DNA of 64,000 nt from Streptosporangium album (GTDB lineage Bacteria; Actinomycetota; Actinomycetes; Streptosporangiales; Streptosporangiaceae), in contig NZ_JACHJU010000008.1 of the NCBI RefSeq assembly GCF_014203795.1, forward strand, positions 80,280 through 144,279. The letters are read 5' to 3'. The notes beneath the pieces are model-generated. The model did no database searches. It was not told the origin of the DNA and was given only the letters and a program-made list of their open reading frames with translations. Each line of letters begins with the position of its first letter. Positions within the stretch are counted from its first letter, which is position 1. A program made the position numbers and the translations under genes. This document shows positions 37,810-45,845 of this stretch, piece after piece.

Positions 37810-38216
37810 CCGCGCTGGACGAACGTGACCGCATCCGCGCCGCCATGGACCGCATCCTGGCGGGAACGCCTCAGCACTCCAGCGGCGCGCTGACGGTCGT
37901 CGCGCTCGCCCAGGAGGCCCAGGTCCCGCGCAACGCGCTCACCCAGCGGCACGTTGACCTCAAGAACGCCTTCTACGACGAAATCAGGAGCCGGAAGGCC
38001 GTCCCCGAAAGCGAGCTGAGGCTCGGGCGGCGGCTCGCCAGGCTCAGCAAACTGCGGGACGCGGAGGCCGAAGAACTCAGGCAACTCAAGATCGACAACG
38101 AAGCGCTCGTCGGGGCCCTCCACCAAGCCCAGATGGAGAACCGGAAACTCCGGGAGGAACTGGCGGCTCCAGGCCCGCGGCTCCGGGCGATCCCAGGCCA
38201 CCCGCGCCCGGAATAG
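37806..38216 (+). CDS. Small coiled-coil protein, fourth gene of the element A operon
   Basis: 136 residues. N-terminal RDRIRAAMDRILAGTP parallels IRAAMDKILRGD of the element B protein. The middle (VVALAQEAQVPRNALTQRHV) is a likely helix-turn-helix, and ELRQLKIDNEALVGALHQAQ (~85-105) a coiled coil. Same order and coupling as in element B. The repeated presence of this gene indicates a required function in transposition. Confidence 0.8.
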   Translation: MTALDERDRIRAAMDRILAGTPQHSSGALTVVALAQEAQVPRNALTQRHVDLKNAFYDEIRSRKAVPESELRLGRRLARLSKLRDAEAEELRQLKIDNEALVGALHQAQMENRKLREELAAPGPRLRAIPGHPRPE

Positions 38217-38385
38217 ACGGCGAACCGGCATGCAGCCGCCACCGTGAGCGGCTGCATGCACCTGACGCGATCGTCGGCGGCAGGTCAAGAGGCCTCCGAC
38301 TGCACCACGCGGACTGCCCGGTAGGCGCGGTCCTGTCATCATGGTTCGAGCACGACGAGTGGCTCTTGTGTCTCAGGTGCACTGT

Positions 38386-39186
38386 CTATGCCCAGCCGAA
38401 ATGCTTCATGACGGCTTCAATGCCGCTCTGCAGTTGGTTCTGTTCGGCGTTAGTCAGCGGAGCCTGGTCGCAGTATGCTCCGACGAACGCTTCCCGGACG
38501 GGCTGGCTTGTCGGTCCCCAGTCGTGGAAGCGGGTTCCGAGCAGGGCTGTCGCCTTGGCGAGGTCCGACACCCTTGAGCGGTAGGTCACCTCCTCGAAGT
38601 CGAGGACGGCCGTGATGCTCGTGCCGTCATGAAGGACGTTGGCGGACCGGAAGTCATTGTGAACGAGCCGCTCATGCCGGGCCGACGGGCCGCTGCCGAT
38701 GCGGTGGGGGTAGGCGGCCATCGCGTCGTGGAGCGTCGCCAGCATGCGGCCAGCCTCGGTGACTTGCGCTGGATCTTCTACATCGAGGAGATCGCCGTCG
38801 ATGACGGGAATGACGCCGAGCGAAACGTTGTCCAGCTCTACTCGAAGGCGACCATCTCGTGCCGGAATCGGAGCAGCAACAGGAATGCCGCGGTGGTGAA
38901 GCCACATGGTGAGGGTCGTCGTATCGGCCAGGCGCTGGAATAGCTTCGAGGCGACGGACCATTTCGCGATGAGGCGCCTGTCATCGGCCGTGATCCACGC
39001 CAGCAGGTTTCCGCCGCTGATGACCAGGCGATCGCAGTCATCAACCGTGATGGTCCAGGTGTCCCAGAGGGTGTCACCCATCCAGTCGGCCGCGGAAACA
39101 GCATCGGCGAAGCCGAAGCGCTGGCTTAGAGCTTCTTCGGGGTCAGCTGACTCCCACAGCATGCTGAGCTGAGGCGTGATCTTCAT
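38386..39186 (-). CDS. Aminoglycoside-phosphotransferase-fold protein (cargo of element A)
   Basis: 266 residues. LVHNDFRSANVLHD (~172-185) is the catalytic loop with Asp and Asn, and TAVLDFEEVTY (~190-200) the metal-binding D-F-E. LLAWITADDRRLIAKW (~60-75) includes the ATP-contacting Lys strand. The fold phosphorylates antibiotics or small metabolites; the substrate cannot be read. It converges on the recombinase operon and is the only cargo of element A. The 169-base gap to 38216 and the 39187-39301 tail show no gene. Confidence 0.85.
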   Translation of the reverse strand: MKITPQLSMLWESADPEEALSQRFGFADAVSAADWMGDTLWDTWTITVDDCDRLVISGGNLLAWITADDRRLIAKWSVASKLFQRLADTTTLTMWLHHRGIPVAAPIPARDGRLRVELDNVSLGVIPVIDGDLLDVEDPAQVTEAGRMLATLHDAMAAYPHRIGSGPSARHERLVHNDFRSANVLHDGTSITAVLDFEEVTYRSRVSDLAKATALLGTRFHDWGPTSQPVREAFVGAYCDQAPLTNAEQNQLQSGIEAVMKHFGWA

Positions 39187-39301
39187 GGTCTAGTAGACCA
39201 CCACATTGGGTCGCGCCGTCTGGTTCTGTTCGGGAGAACCGGTCCGCACACGGCACTAGGCCGCGAGGACTGATAGTCAGAAGTTCAACACGCTGGACTT
39301 G

Positions 39302-39315
39302 ACAGAGAAGATGTC
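39302..39315 (+). repeat. Right end of element A: terminal repeat plus core
   Basis: ACAGAGAA (39302-39309) then GATGTC (39310-39315). Inverted partner of 23687-23694. GATGTC is the target sequence required by the methyltransferase frame; the other junction has GATATC. Confidence 0.75.
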
Positions 39316-39678
39316 CACGCTGACCACGCGCCCACCTGAGCCGACGATCTCGGCCAGGAGCGCGGCATTTTAGCCGCCTGAACCGTACTCGAGCACATTC
39401 ATGCCTGGCCTGATCTTGGCCTGTTCGATCATCCGGGCTTGGAGGAACGGTGCGCTGGTCGAGGAGATCAGCACCCCATGCTCGTCCGTCTTGATCGCCA
39501 CCGACTCGTCGGCGTTGTAGGCAACCTCCATCGGGGTGCCGGCCGGGACGAACTCGTGCCGTGGCACCGCGCGGAACGCAGCCTCAACCTGGGCTGATGT
39601 GATGTGCCCGGCGGAGACGAGCTCGTCCGCGAGCTGGTCGCGCAGCTCGGCGGTGTGGTCAGCAGTCGCTCTTGTCAC
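39310..39678 (-). pseudogene. FxLD-system methyltransferase, N-terminal part (split gene)
   Basis: 123 codons from GTG 39678: LRDQLADELVSAGHITSAQV and FRAVPRHEFVPAGTPMEVAY are the isoaspartate-methyltransferase-like N-terminus, and MNVLEYGSGG begins SAM motif I. A TAA at 39370-39372 replaces an expected Tyr codon (GSGG-stop-NAALLAEIVG), so the gene has a nonsense change as well as the insertion. It joins 23680 to form the complete enzyme. Confidence 0.87.
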
Positions 39679-39831
39679 AGGTAATCCCTCTCTGGGTGTA
39701 CGGAGTCGATCACTGGGGGAAGCTCAGTGAGGCGCTCAGCCTGGCACTTTCTCCGGGGATCTCTCCCCGTTGGCGCGCAGGGGGTGAGACGTGGCGGCAC
39801 GCTGAGGCGCGCTCCACGTGCCGCCGCGGGT

Positions 39832-40173
39832 TCATGAGGTCGCCGTGACCGGCTTGGGCCCGGCGTAGAGCTGCTGGGCGAGCTGAAGGGCGACGCGCTG
39901 GAGCTCCTCGACGGCGGCGTGCTCGGCGGGCTCTTCCTGGAACTGCTTCCCCCAGCAGTAGGTTGTGCCGGCCGGGTCGGTCCAGACGGTCAGCCCTGTG
40001 GGGATCACCAGGCGGGGCACGCCCTCGTCGTAGGACATCGCCGGATAGATCCGGTGGACGTGCAGTTCCAACCGCAGAGCCTGGAGCGCCTCGACGGCGG
40101 CCGACCGGGTGATCTTCGCCTGCAAGTGGTCCCCACCGGGTGTGCCGTAAAACGGGATCACGGCTGCCTCCAT
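39832..40173 (-). CDS. Conserved small protein near the lanthipeptide locus
   Basis: 113 residues, soluble. QAKITRSAAVEALQALRLEL is helical; the middle, PRLVIPTGLTVWTDPAGTTY followed by CWGKQF, looks like a small beta domain. Family not recognised. It overlaps the upstream gene by 16 bases and is read toward the methyltransferase, so both may belong to the same transcript. Confidence 0.65.
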   Translation of the reverse strand: MEAAVIPFYGTPGGDHLQAKITRSAAVEALQALRLELHVHRIYPAMSYDEGVPRLVIPTGLTVWTDPAGTTYCWGKQFQEEPAEHAAVEELQRVALQLAQQLYAGPKPVTATS

Positions 40174-40523
40174 TGTGGTCGACGCGTCCTCGCGGGCCGG
40201 GCGCCGGCGCCCGGCCGGTAAGGCGAATGGAACCGCGGGGCGCGTGCCAGGGCCATCTGAGGCGGACGGTGGTCGGCCGGTGTCGGGGCGGGCGGGCTGG
40301 TCGCGGCCAGGGGCGGCAGGGTCTCGGGCCGGGCGAGCACCATGTGCTGCCACAGCTCGGCGGCGCTGCGGCCCTGCACCACGACGCATCGGTTGGGGTC
40401 GCTGCACTCCCACGCCTCCAGGCGTTGCCAGTAGGAGCTCCAGCGCACCAGCCAGGTCGGGGCCAGGGCCTGCACCTGCGCCGCGGCTTCTACAGCAGCG
40501 GCGTCCGGGCCGTGGTAGCTCAT
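40158..40523 (-). CDS. Hypothetical protein
   Basis: 121 residues from the ATG at 40523. RWSSYWQRLEAWECSDPNRC and a Trp/His-containing WQHMVLARPETL are distinctive, followed by a Pro/Arg-rich tail. No family recognised. It overlaps the next gene by 16 bases in the same direction. Confidence 0.55.
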   Translation of the reverse strand: MSYHGPDAAAVEAAAQVQALAPTWLVRWSSYWQRLEAWECSDPNRCVVVQGRSAAELWQHMVLARPETLPPLAATSPPAPTPADHRPPQMALARAPRFHSPYRPGAGARPARTRRPQWRQP

Positions 40524-40724
40524 GGTTGACTCCTTCGTGCGTGAGGGTGTGGTCTCGGGATGTCCCACCCGCGGCGGCGCGGGGCCAGGGACATCCCGAG
40601 ATCACATGGGAGGGCAGACCCTTCGGTGACTCCGCGAACATCTGGTGTGTGGGGCGGAGCCACGGCGGGGGCGCAGGTCTGCCGAAGGCTTGGGGTGGGG
40701 GGGCTCGCCATGAGCGCCAGGAGG

Positions 40725-41258
40725 TCACTGGGGGTCCACATGATGCCCCCGAGTGGCCGAAGCGAGTAGATCATCGGCCAGTAGCGGACCCCTGAGGATC
40801 GTGCTCACCACGGGTTGGGTGCGGAGTTGCTCGTACTGGTCGGCCAGTCGTGCGGCGGCGCGCGCCGGCCGTCTGGCGCATGTCCACAACGGTCTGCCGC
40901 GCGGCGTCTCTGAGCCGGGGACGACCCACCGGTATCGGTGGCCGTCCGCACGGACGACCAGGCCGACCCAGACGGAGATCAGCGCCTCCCCCTTCAGAAG
41001 GAAGGGCTGCACATCAACGATGATGCCGTGGCCACGGCCCAGCGCCGCGGCGAGGCTCAAAGCCATCTGGACAGCGGGAGGCAGATCGATGGTGTCAGGC
41101 TGGAACTCCCCCGAGAATGCGGAGTCAAGAGATGGCGCCGCAGCTTGCGCCTTCGGCCTGTACGCTGCAGCCGACCGTGGAACAGCTGTGCGCAGCACCT
41201 CGACGGCCAGCATCCCTGCGGGGATCACTTCCAGGTCGAACGTCTCATCGAGAGCCAC
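40725..41258 (-). CDS. Hypothetical protein
   Basis: 177 residues from the GTG at 41258, preceded by GGAGG; the frame is open further upstream but that part is poor. LPPAVQMALSLAAALGRGHG and the strands VDVQPFLLKGEALISVWVGL / HRYRWVVPG suggest an alpha/beta protein. Weakly similar in layout to the 113-residue protein downstream. It is divergent from the TPR regulator with a 206-base promoter region between. Confidence 0.6.
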   Translation of the reverse strand: MALDETFDLEVIPAGMLAVEVLRTAVPRSAAAYRPKAQAAAPSLDSAFSGEFQPDTIDLPPAVQMALSLAAALGRGHGIIVDVQPFLLKGEALISVWVGLVVRADGHRYRWVVPGSETPRGRPLWTCARRPARAAARLADQYEQLRTQPVVSTILRGPLLADDLLASATRGHHVDPQ

Positions 41259-41464
41259 GGTTGCGCCTCCGTATGTGATCGGCCCTGCCTTGCGCTGACC
41301 ACCTACACCGTGACCGTGCAGAGGGTGACAGCACGACGACATACGGGTGTCATCTTCCGACGCTTGCGCGACATACTGTGCTGATGTCATGGCGCTCCAG
41401 CCGAATCTCGGCGTTACTGGAGAAGTGCGCGGCCGGTGGTGCCGCTCCTCCGAGGAGAAACGAA

Positions 41465-42799
41465 ATGGGCCATCCCACGCTGCTCGCGTTGCTGGCGGCG
41501 CAACGCCACTGGACCTCGGCTGACGCCGTTGCCGCCTTCGGCGAGGTGGCTCAGAGCATGGGAAGCACGTACATAGTCAGCGAACGGCAGTGGGAACGCT
41601 GGTGCGCCGCCAAAGTCAAGGGCCTTCCTCGGCCATTGTGCTGCCGCATCTTGGAGAACCTGTTCGAGCGTCCCGTCCGTGATCTGTTCGCACCTCCGCC
41701 GCTCATGACTCCCCTGCCACCCCGGGGAGCTCCCACTGAAGGTGATCGCGCATACTGGAGAGAACCGTACGAATCCGGACCCCACGCGGGTTCCGCAGTC
41801 ATCGACGAGGAGATAGTTACGGTCGCTGACGACTCGGCCCAGTTCACCCGCCGTATTCGCCGGGTGGACGAGCGCGCCCTTGACCAGTTCGACGCCGACG
41901 TGAGCCAGCTCGCGGTGGACTATCTGCGCCGCCCGCCGTACTTCGCGTTCCGCCGCGTCGCCGAGCTGCGCAACGAGGTATTCGCTGTGCTGGACAGCCG
42001 TCACCCACTTGACCAGGAACGGCGCCTCTACCTTGTGGCGGGCAAGCTGTGCGCGCTGCTTGCTCACATCAGCGCCGACCTCGACCACCCGCACGAGGCA
42101 GAAACACACGTCCGTACTGCCCTTGTGTGCGCCGAACTGGTCGAAGACGACAGCCTGCGCAGCTATGCCCGGTGGGTGCAGTCCAACGTCGCCTACTGGA
42201 GAGGCGACTACCGCCGCGCCGCCGACATCGCCCGCACAGCGCGTGAGGCCGCCACAACTGGATCAGACCTGCTGCGGTTGGTAAGCCAGGAAACCCGTGC
42301 CATAGCGGCGATGCGGGATCGTTCCGCGTTCGCTCAGGTCGTCGCAACCGCCATTGACGTCCGGGAAAACGCGGAGCCCACCGACGAGCCGGGCGTATTC
42401 CGCTTCAGCCCCGGGAAGGCCGCGTACTACGTGAGCGAGGCGTATCACGCGATGGGCAGTCCCGCGGACCTGCAGCTCGCCCAGCAGCAGGCACGGGAGT
42501 CGGTTCATCTGCTGTCCGCCGATCCCGACGACCAGGGGCCAAGCCTGCTTGCCGCCGCGACCCTCGACTTGGTGGCAGCACAGTTGACCGCCGGTGAATT
42601 GGACGGCGCCGCCGAGTCGCTTCGCGGTGTGCTCGACACCCGGCCGGAGTTGCGGACAGTCCCGGTCGTGCAGCGGGTCCGACGTATCGACCAGCAGTTG
42701 GCCCTTACCAAGGGCACGTCGCTCATCCTCGACCTGCGCGAGCAGACCGCGTTGTTCATCGCCCATCCTGCGGCCACCCCAGAGATCCCTGGCCGGTAG
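41465..42799 (+). CDS. Regulator-like protein with TPR-type repeats
   Basis: 444 residues, ATG at 41465 preceded by GAGGAGAA. The N-terminus (LLALLAAQRHWTSADAVAAF, VSERQWERWCAAKVKGLPRP) resembles the helix-turn-helix/domain start of actinomycete TPR regulators. Residues ~190-430 are helical repeats (LYLVAGKLCALLAHISADLD, SYARWVQSNVAYWRGDYRRA). Proteins of this kind often control a neighbouring biosynthetic operon. It is divergent from the small genes leading into the FxLD locus, so it is a candidate regulator. Confidence 0.7.
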   Translation: MGHPTLLALLAAQRHWTSADAVAAFGEVAQSMGSTYIVSERQWERWCAAKVKGLPRPLCCRILENLFERPVRDLFAPPPLMTPLPPRGAPTEGDRAYWREPYESGPHAGSAVIDEEIVTVADDSAQFTRRIRRVDERALDQFDADVSQLAVDYLRRPPYFAFRRVAELRNEVFAVLDSRHPLDQERRLYLVAGKLCALLAHISADLDHPHEAETHVRTALVCAELVEDDSLRSYARWVQSNVAYWRGDYRRAADIARTAREAATTGSDLLRLVSQETRAIAAMRDRSAFAQVVATAIDVRENAEPTDEPGVFRFSPGKAAYYVSEAYHAMGSPADLQLAQQQARESVHLLSADPDDQGPSLLAAATLDLVAAQLTAGELDGAAESLRGVLDTRPELRTVPVVQRVRRIDQQLALTKGTSLILDLREQTALFIAHPAATPEIPGR

Positions 42800-42825
42800 T
42801 TACTGCCTGCTGGCAGGATCTCCCC

Positions 42826-43305
42826 GTGACGATTCAGGTATCAGTATGCGGTCCGCGTGACTGCACAAGCGAAGACGAGTCCAACGCCCGCGAGGTCGGC
42901 CGACTGCTGGCGGAGCGCGGCGCGGTGGTGATCTGCGGTGGTTACACAGGGGTCATGGCCGCGGTGTCGGCCGGCGCCCGGGCGGCGGGTGGGACGGTGG
43001 TGGGCATTCTGTCCCGAGCGGACAGGGAGTACGCCAACCCAGACCTCTCCATCGTGATCCCGACTGGCGCTGGGGAGGCGCGAAACAACATCATCGTCAA
43101 CTCGGGCGACGCCGTGATCGTCATCGGCGGATCGTGGGGCACGTTGTCCGAGCTGGCGCTCGCGATGCGCCGTGGGCGTGCTCCCGTGGTCCAGCTCGGT
43201 GGCTGGCAGCTCCTCGACCGTGAGGGGCGCCCCCTTGCCGGTGTCAGGCACGCTTCGTCTGCGGAGGAGGCTCTGGCGGTTACCGGGCTCTGGCCTGACC
43301 ACTGA
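42826..43305 (+). CDS. TIGR00725/LOG-like Rossmann-fold nucleotide-binding protein
   Basis: 159 residues. GRLLAERGAVVICGGYTGVM followed by AAVSAGARAAGG is the nucleotide-binding segment, and VIGGSWGTLSELALAMRRG the catalytic-like G-G-x-G-T-x-x-E motif of LOG/lysine-decarboxylase-like proteins. LOG enzymes release cytokinin-type bases from nucleotides; the exact role here is unknown. It starts 26 bases after the TPR gene, so co-transcription is likely. Confidence 0.85.
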   Translation: MTIQVSVCGPRDCTSEDESNAREVGRLLAERGAVVICGGYTGVMAAVSAGARAAGGTVVGILSRADREYANPDLSIVIPTGAGEARNNIIVNSGDAVIVIGGSWGTLSELALAMRRGRAPVVQLGGWQLLDREGRPLAGVRHASSAEEALAVTGLWPDH

Positions 43306-43410
43306 CCTCTCCGGATCCCACTCGCCGGCCCTAACCTCCGGCAAGATTTTTTGCGCCGCGCTGCCACAAGAGCGGATCTATGATTCATAGATCCGGTATA
43401 ACTTGCTGCC

Positions 43411-43659
43411 ATGAGTGGGAACAGACGCGGACCAGACCCGAAGTGGGGGCCGATGGCGCCACCGCACCCCGTGCGCTTCCCGGAGGAACTTGCAGCCATG
43501 GTGAAAGCGGCTGCAAGGGCCCGGCACTGCTCGGTGAACGAGCTCGTCGTCACAGCCCTTGCCCGTGAGCTCGGCTACGACCTCAACGCGAAACCACCGC
43601 GGGTGTCCGAGCAAAAGCCCATCCCGCTCATCGACGAGCAGAGTCACGCCGCCGCATAG
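43411..43659 (+). CDS. Ribbon-helix-helix DNA-binding protein
   Basis: 82 residues. VRFPEELAAMVKAAARARHC followed by SVNELVVTALARELG is an Arc/MetJ-type ribbon-helix-helix. A short basic head (GNRRGPDPKWG) and a polar tail flank it. Likely a transcription factor, possibly an antitoxin-like protein without a visible toxin partner. A strong hairpin follows at 43733. Confidence 0.8.
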   Translation: MSGNRRGPDPKWGPMAPPHPVRFPEELAAMVKAAARARHCSVNELVVTALARELGYDLNAKPPRVSEQKPIPLIDEQSHAAA

Positions 43660-43732
43660 GCCACCAGGCCGACGCGGGGCGAAAGGAGACAGTCAGCCCC
43701 AGTAAGAACGGGCGACACCCGTAAAAACAAGC

Positions 43733-43776
43733 AGGGCCCTCGCGCAACTTCTTGGCGGTTGCGGCGCGAGGACCCT
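43733..43776 (+). terminator. Hairpin terminator candidate
   Basis: AGGGCCCTCGCGC and GCGCGAGGACCCT pair as a long GC-rich stem around an 18-base loop, 73 bases after the ribbon-helix-helix gene. There is no U-run, as is common for actinomycete terminators. Confidence 0.6.
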
Positions 43777-43846
43777 TCCAAACCCCGGCCCGGCGCGTGT
43801 CGGCTGGCGCTTCTGCGTGCCTGGCCGGTCCTAAAGGTCTGAGGCC

Positions 43847-44440
43847 ATGTTAGACGATGGATCCTCGGGTCGGCCACCCACGCCCGAAAACAGCTTGTTC
43901 GGCGTGTCCCGACCCGTCTTCGCCGTTACCGCTACGACATACAGCGTTACGGTCGTTACCCGCCTCGACCCGGACGCGGTGATCCCTGATCACCTCGTCC
44001 GGGCGCCGTCGCGGCCGTTTTGGATGCGCGTCGTGCAGGAGCACCCTGACGCGGGTGGCCGGCGTGCGGACTGGTGGCAGCGCACGATGGCCGTGGTGTG
44101 GCAACTCGCCACGCGCACCGGCCCCGACCGGGTCACCTCCCCCAAGCTGGGCGCGACCTGGGCCGTGCTCGCCGAGGCGGCCGGGGTGTCACGGTCCACG
44201 CTCGCCGACCGGCTGCGCTGGCTACGGGAGTGTGGGCTCCTGGTCGTGCTCACCACCGGCTCCACGGCCCGCTACCGGCGCGGCACCATGTGCGGGCTCG
44301 CGGACGACGGGCTCGGCAACCTGGCCGCGGAGTACATCCTCACCCTGCCCGCCGAGGTGCTCGCCGCCCTGGACGACGCCGAGCTGCAGCAGGTGTTCCC
44401 CCTCGATGGGGGGCAGACCAAGTACGCCGGAAAGGGCTAA
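43847..44440 (+). CDS. Winged-helix protein, possibly truncated at its 3' end
   Basis: 197 residues. LGATWAVLAEAAGVSRSTLA followed by DRLRWLRECGLLVVLTTGST (~100-140) is a winged helix-turn-helix. The upstream part (PDHLVRAPSRPFWMRVVQEH) is typical of replication- or transfer-associated actinomycete proteins. The stop lies three bases before the terminal repeat of the next Tn3 unit, so the tail may have been lost. Confidence 0.65.
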   Translation: MLDDGSSGRPPTPENSLFGVSRPVFAVTATTYSVTVVTRLDPDAVIPDHLVRAPSRPFWMRVVQEHPDAGGRRADWWQRTMAVVWQLATRTGPDRVTSPKLGATWAVLAEAAGVSRSTLADRLRWLRECGLLVVLTTGSTARYRRGTMCGLADDGLGNLAAEYILTLPAEVLAALDDAELQQVFPLDGGQTKYAGKG

Positions 44441-44586
44441 TAGGGCTGGTCAGAGGTCACGACAGCAGCTGAGGTGTCACCATTTGCGTTGATTTGGTTG
44501 CAGTCCGATGAACTGTGCGGTGCGTTGTGATCATCTGTCGCTATGGTGTGCGGGTTCTGGAAGTGATCAGCAGGAAGGGCTCGCCG

Positions 44587-45000
44587 GTGACGTCGATCGA
44601 GCGGACCGCCTACCCGCAGTTCAAGCGCCTGACCTCGGCGCGGGTGCTGCACGTGTTCTTCACCCCGACGGCCGAGGAGACCGACTGGGCTCAGGAACTG
44701 GCCAGGAGTCCGCAGGCGCTGTTCGCGCTGGTGCTGGCGCTGAAGTGCTTTCAGAAGATGGCGCGGTTTCCCTCCCCGGAGGAGATCCCGCAGGTCGTCG
44801 TCGACCACGTGCGGCGCTGCCTGGGCCTGGCCGACGATGTCGAGCCCGACCACGGGGCCGCCAGCACAGCCAAATGGCACCGTAAGAAGATCCGGGCCCG
44901 TCAGGGCGTGGTCTACGACCAGCCCCGGGCCCGGGTGATCGCCGCCGAGGCCATGAGCAAGGCGGCGCTGGCCAAGAACAACCCGCCGGATCTGATCAAT
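44587..45000 (+). pseudogene. tnpA: Tn3-family transposase, 5' part (interrupted by IS)
   Basis: 138 codons from a GTG preceded by AGGAAGG. TSIERTAYPQFKRLTSARVL followed by HVFFTP is the N-terminus of the Tn4430-type TnpA. It ends in PPDLIN at the duplication AAT of the ISL2-group IS and resumes at 46842 with VALERLIEESLELPG. Confidence 0.88.
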
Positions 45001-45219
45001 GAGCTAGTTCCATCCTGTCCTCGCAGGTCGGAGGGGGTGGCCTGGCGGTGTTGAGTGTGCTCTCTCCTGGTAGACGGCTGGGATCATGGGTCTCGATCGT
45101 CCGCCGGGGGCAAATGTGGATCTTCCGGCTTTCGTCTGCGCTGCCCGGCCTGGGGTCGTTATCGTCCGTGTCCTGGTGATCTCGCCAGGTAATCGTTGTC
45201 TTGTCGGCCGGGGGAAGCC

Positions 45220-45768
45220 ATGTCGTCACCGCTGCTGGAGCGCATCACCATGCGCCTGGTCGCGCTGGGCACGCACGCCGATCGGTTGCGCGAGCAACTG
45301 GCCGAGACCGAAGACGAGATGGACCGGCTGCGTGTGGCCGAGCAGGTGGTCAAGGAACTCCTCGCCGACGATCCCGCCGAGCAGCTCAACGCACCCGGCG
45401 AGCCCGGCGGTGAGCCGACGCCGTTCTACCAGGTGATGCTCACCCCAGCCCAGGCAGCAGAGCAGGCCTCCCAGGGGATAGAGCTGCGCCCCATACCCGT
45501 ACCCGTACCCGCGTCCGTGCCCGTGCCCGGCGGTTTGCTGATCCCGCACCGTCACCACGCTGCCGGCACTGATGAGCTGCCCGCCGACTACCAGGCGCTA
45601 CTGGCCGCGGTACGCGCCGCCGACGGCCCCCTCATCTGCAAGGCGATCTGCGCCCAGCTCAGCCTTTCCACCGAATCGGGGCAGGTCGAAGGCGTGCGGG
45701 CCAAGCTGAACCGGCTGGCCGAGCGGGGCTGGCTGCGCAAGACCCCCAGCGGCGCGTTCGCCCCCTGA
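45220..45768 (+). CDS. Accessory protein of the ISL2-group IS, copy 2
   Basis: Identical to the product of 32093-32641: coiled coil, Pro/Val linker and winged-helix-like C-terminus. ATG at 45220. Confidence 0.75.
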   Translation: MSSPLLERITMRLVALGTHADRLREQLAETEDEMDRLRVAEQVVKELLADDPAEQLNAPGEPGGEPTPFYQVMLTPAQAAEQASQGIELRPIPVPVPASVPVPGGLLIPHRHHAAGTDELPADYQALLAAVRAADGPLICKAICAQLSLSTESGQVEGVRAKLNRLAERGWLRKTPSGAFAP

Positions 45769-45845
45769 CCTCGGGCGGCCCACTGCGCCCACTGCCGCTT
45801 CCCGCAGCCCCTGGCCAGGCCCTGCCCGGGTGAAACATCCCGAGC

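Larger units (their letters stand above)
23687..39309 (+). mobile_element. Element A: transposon with four recombinase-operon genes
   Basis: Inserted in the FxLD methyltransferase gene. It encodes tnpA1-tnpB1-tnpC1-tnpD1 (three tyrosine-recombinase-like proteins and a small coiled-coil protein) and a convergent phosphotransferase at the far end. Element B (8729 bp) is inserted in tnpC1; without it A is ~6.89 kb. The plan recalls Tn554 (TnpA, TnpB, TnpC, a hexamer core, no long terminal repeats, cargo downstream), but with a third large protein. Confidence 0.82.

Noticed and set aside
32861..45000. Inversion between the two ISL2-group IS copies
   Set aside because: Each copy keeps matching target duplications and both interrupted genes reconstruct in the present order.
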